Source: Alkalihalobacillus pseudalcaliphilus (GTDB lineage: Bacteria > Bacillota > Bacilli > Bacillales > Bacillaceae_D). From it: 64,000 nt of DNA. This document shows positions 63,103-64,000 of this stretch, piece after piece. A program made the position numbers and the translations under genes. How positions within the stretch are numbered: the first letter of the stretch is position 1; each line of letters starts with the position of its first letter. Location: the NCBI GenBank assembly GCA_001038565.1, contig LFJO01000002.1, forward strand, positions 195,742-259,741, given 5' to 3'. The notes under the pieces are model-generated. The model was not told the origin of the DNA, did not search any database, and worked only from the letters and a program-made list of their open reading frames with translations.

Positions 63103-63621
63103 TTATTCGTTCTTGTAAACGTGTTGAAATACCCAGCCTTTAAATTCTAAGTAACTTGCAAATGATAATGGTTGTGGATAAGCCATCAGAACAAGTGGAA
63201 CTGGATCATATCCTTTAGCCAACGCGGGTTGAATATAACCCCACTTACTTAGAGAAAATCCATTTCTTTCATAAAACTTTGCTCTTCTTTTCTCTAAATC
63301 ACCGTTTGTAGGAGGTTCTATCTCAATGATGACGCTTTGTTTGGATTGTTGAAGGAAGGCTTGAAGTAGCTTCGTACCTAGACCGCCATTTCGAAAGCTG
63401 GCTTGTACAGCAAAATGTTCTAAAAATATAAATTCCTGACTCTGCCAAGTCGCAAAAAAAGCTACCAGCTCATCGTGTTCTTCATACATATAAATTTGGT
63501 AAAACGGATTGTCTAGTAATGCTCGCTGGTGGTGATAAGGTCTATATTCATCAGGAGGAAAAGAGTCTTGCATTAATTGATAAAAAGCATCGAATTTGTT
63601 TCCTTTTAATTTTATTAACAT
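63103..63621 (-). CDS. GNAT acetyltransferase
   Basis: This 172-residue GNAT protein has EFIFLEHFAVQASFRNGGLG, then TKLLQAFLQQ (acetyl-CoA loop, about 70-98), followed by RRAKFYERNGFSLSKWGYIQ and a C-terminal strand pair. The substrate is unknown. It starts at ATG 63621 with AAAGGAG at good distance. It converges on the ara operon terminator and is bounded on the other side by repeat A copy 2. Confidence 0.9.
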   Translation of the reverse strand: MLIKLKGNKFDAFYQLMQDSFPPDEYRPYHHQRALLDNPFYQIYMYEEHDELVAFFATWQSQEFIFLEHFAVQASFRNGGLGTKLLQAFLQQSKQSVIIEIEPPTNGDLEKRRAKFYERNGFSLSKWGYIQPALAKGYDPVPLVLMAYPQPLSFASYLEFKGWVFQHVYKNE

Positions 63622-63724
63622 GGGTAACTCCTTTATTCTTTCGTCTTATGTTGTTATATCAAACTTATGTAAGTTTGTATAATATGTAGTTGAATTAGTT
63701 ATCGGGTAGTATAATTCTTTTATA

Positions 63725-63930
63725 TGAAGTTACTTTGGGGCAATGGGTTGTGCCTTGAAGTTAGCTCGTCAGCCATTTTACGATAAATGACTTTAGCAGG
63801 ACAGTGCGCCCTTTTTGATCAGGCCGATTCCTGATGGTGATCGAGTTGTAAACGGTCCATTAAAAAGTCGCCATTACTTTCATCTTTGTTGGTGGCGGAG
63901 TGGTTTTTTCCATGTGTGTTTTTAATGGAA
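63725..63930 (+). repeat. dispersed repeat A, copy 2, with a repeat B tail
   Basis: GGGTTGTGCCTTGAAGTTAG, CTCGTCAGCCAT, GCAGGACAGTGCGCCC and TCCTGATGGTGATCGAGTTG match repeat A at 47903. Then ACTTTCATCTTTGTTGGTGG and CGGAG match the right end of repeat B. CCATTAAAAA (63857-63866) and TTTTTAATGG (63919-63928) are inverted outer arms. The final 70 bases of the window hold nothing recognised. Confidence 0.75.
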
Positions 63931-64000
63931 ACTAAATTTTGTTACAATGTTCTAGAGTGCGGTATACTTTCAATAGTATCATTATATATACTTAGGCTCT

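Noticed and set aside
1-64000. tRNA, rRNA, riboswitch or T-box elements
   Set aside because: I looked for conserved tRNA arms, T-box GGTGG-type bulges and known riboswitch cores and found none I could support by eye; a covariance search would settle this.

Overview
The window is AT-rich DNA from a Bacillaceae-type Firmicute. The grounds are strong AGGAGG-like ribosome binding sites, frequent TTG starts, a seven-gene mrp Na+/H+ antiporter operon, a katE-type catalase behind a sigma-B-like promoter, PadR/ABC modules, and small holin-like type I toxins resembling BsrE/BsrG. The Mrp operon and the CGGAAAGCG palindrome would suit an alkaliphilic or halotolerant Bacillus relative, but the species cannot be named from the sequence alone.

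Layout. 0.1-8.4 kb: a two-gene FtsX-type ABC exporter, a frameshifted MFS gene, an ABC-2 exporter pair and an ASCH protein. 8.5-15.3 kb: RidA, a decayed LysR/MdaB pair, a manganese catalase with a DUF3231 gene, DUF523, two GNAT proteins, a second ASCH protein and a phosphotransferase remnant. 15.4-16.5 kb: three tandem copies, about 383 bp apart, of a toxin/antisense-RNA module, which is the most striking feature of the window. 16.5-28 kb: a LysR/EPSP synthase pair, a PadR/HAAS pair, a beta-lactamase-fold hydrolase, an FMO-like oxidoreductase, a Nudix protein, a PadR plus ABC-2 operon with matching palindromes, an ArsR-like regulator facing a broken SDR, a HAD phosphatase and gene debris. 28-32.5 kb: katE, a nucleotidyltransferase, a GNAT protein and a frameshifted Nudix gene. 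32.5-40.7 kb (minus strand): mrpABCDEFG, then a CapA-like protein and a VanY-like carboxypeptidase. 41-47.6 kb: a YiaA/B-type membrane protein with two tiny genes, an HTH-TPR regulator, a DrrAB-like ABC exporter, a GNAT protein and a chemoreceptor. 47.6-54.6 kb: OsmC, TetR, and a tryptophan-to-anthranilate operon (kynU, kynB, kynA, NSS transporter) interrupted by dispersed structured repeats. 55-63 kb: an arabinose operon with a ChvE/GguAB-type sugar ABC transporter followed by araD-araB-araA, with candidate AraR boxes. The window ends with a GNAT gene and another repeat copy.

How the genes work together. The ara operon imports an aldopentose (L-arabinose by context) and converts it via ribulose and ribulose-5-phosphate to xylulose-5-phosphate. 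The kyn operon imports and cleaves tryptophan to anthranilate and alanine, and no kynurenine monooxygenase is present. Mrp supplies Na+ and pH homeostasis, on which the Na+-coupled NSS symporter could draw. Two catalases and OsmC point to peroxide defence. No rRNA, tRNA, CRISPR array, prophage or transposase gene was recognised. Several genes are broken by frameshift or internal deletion while their operators survive. All functional calls rest on motif recognition by eye; no database search was possible.
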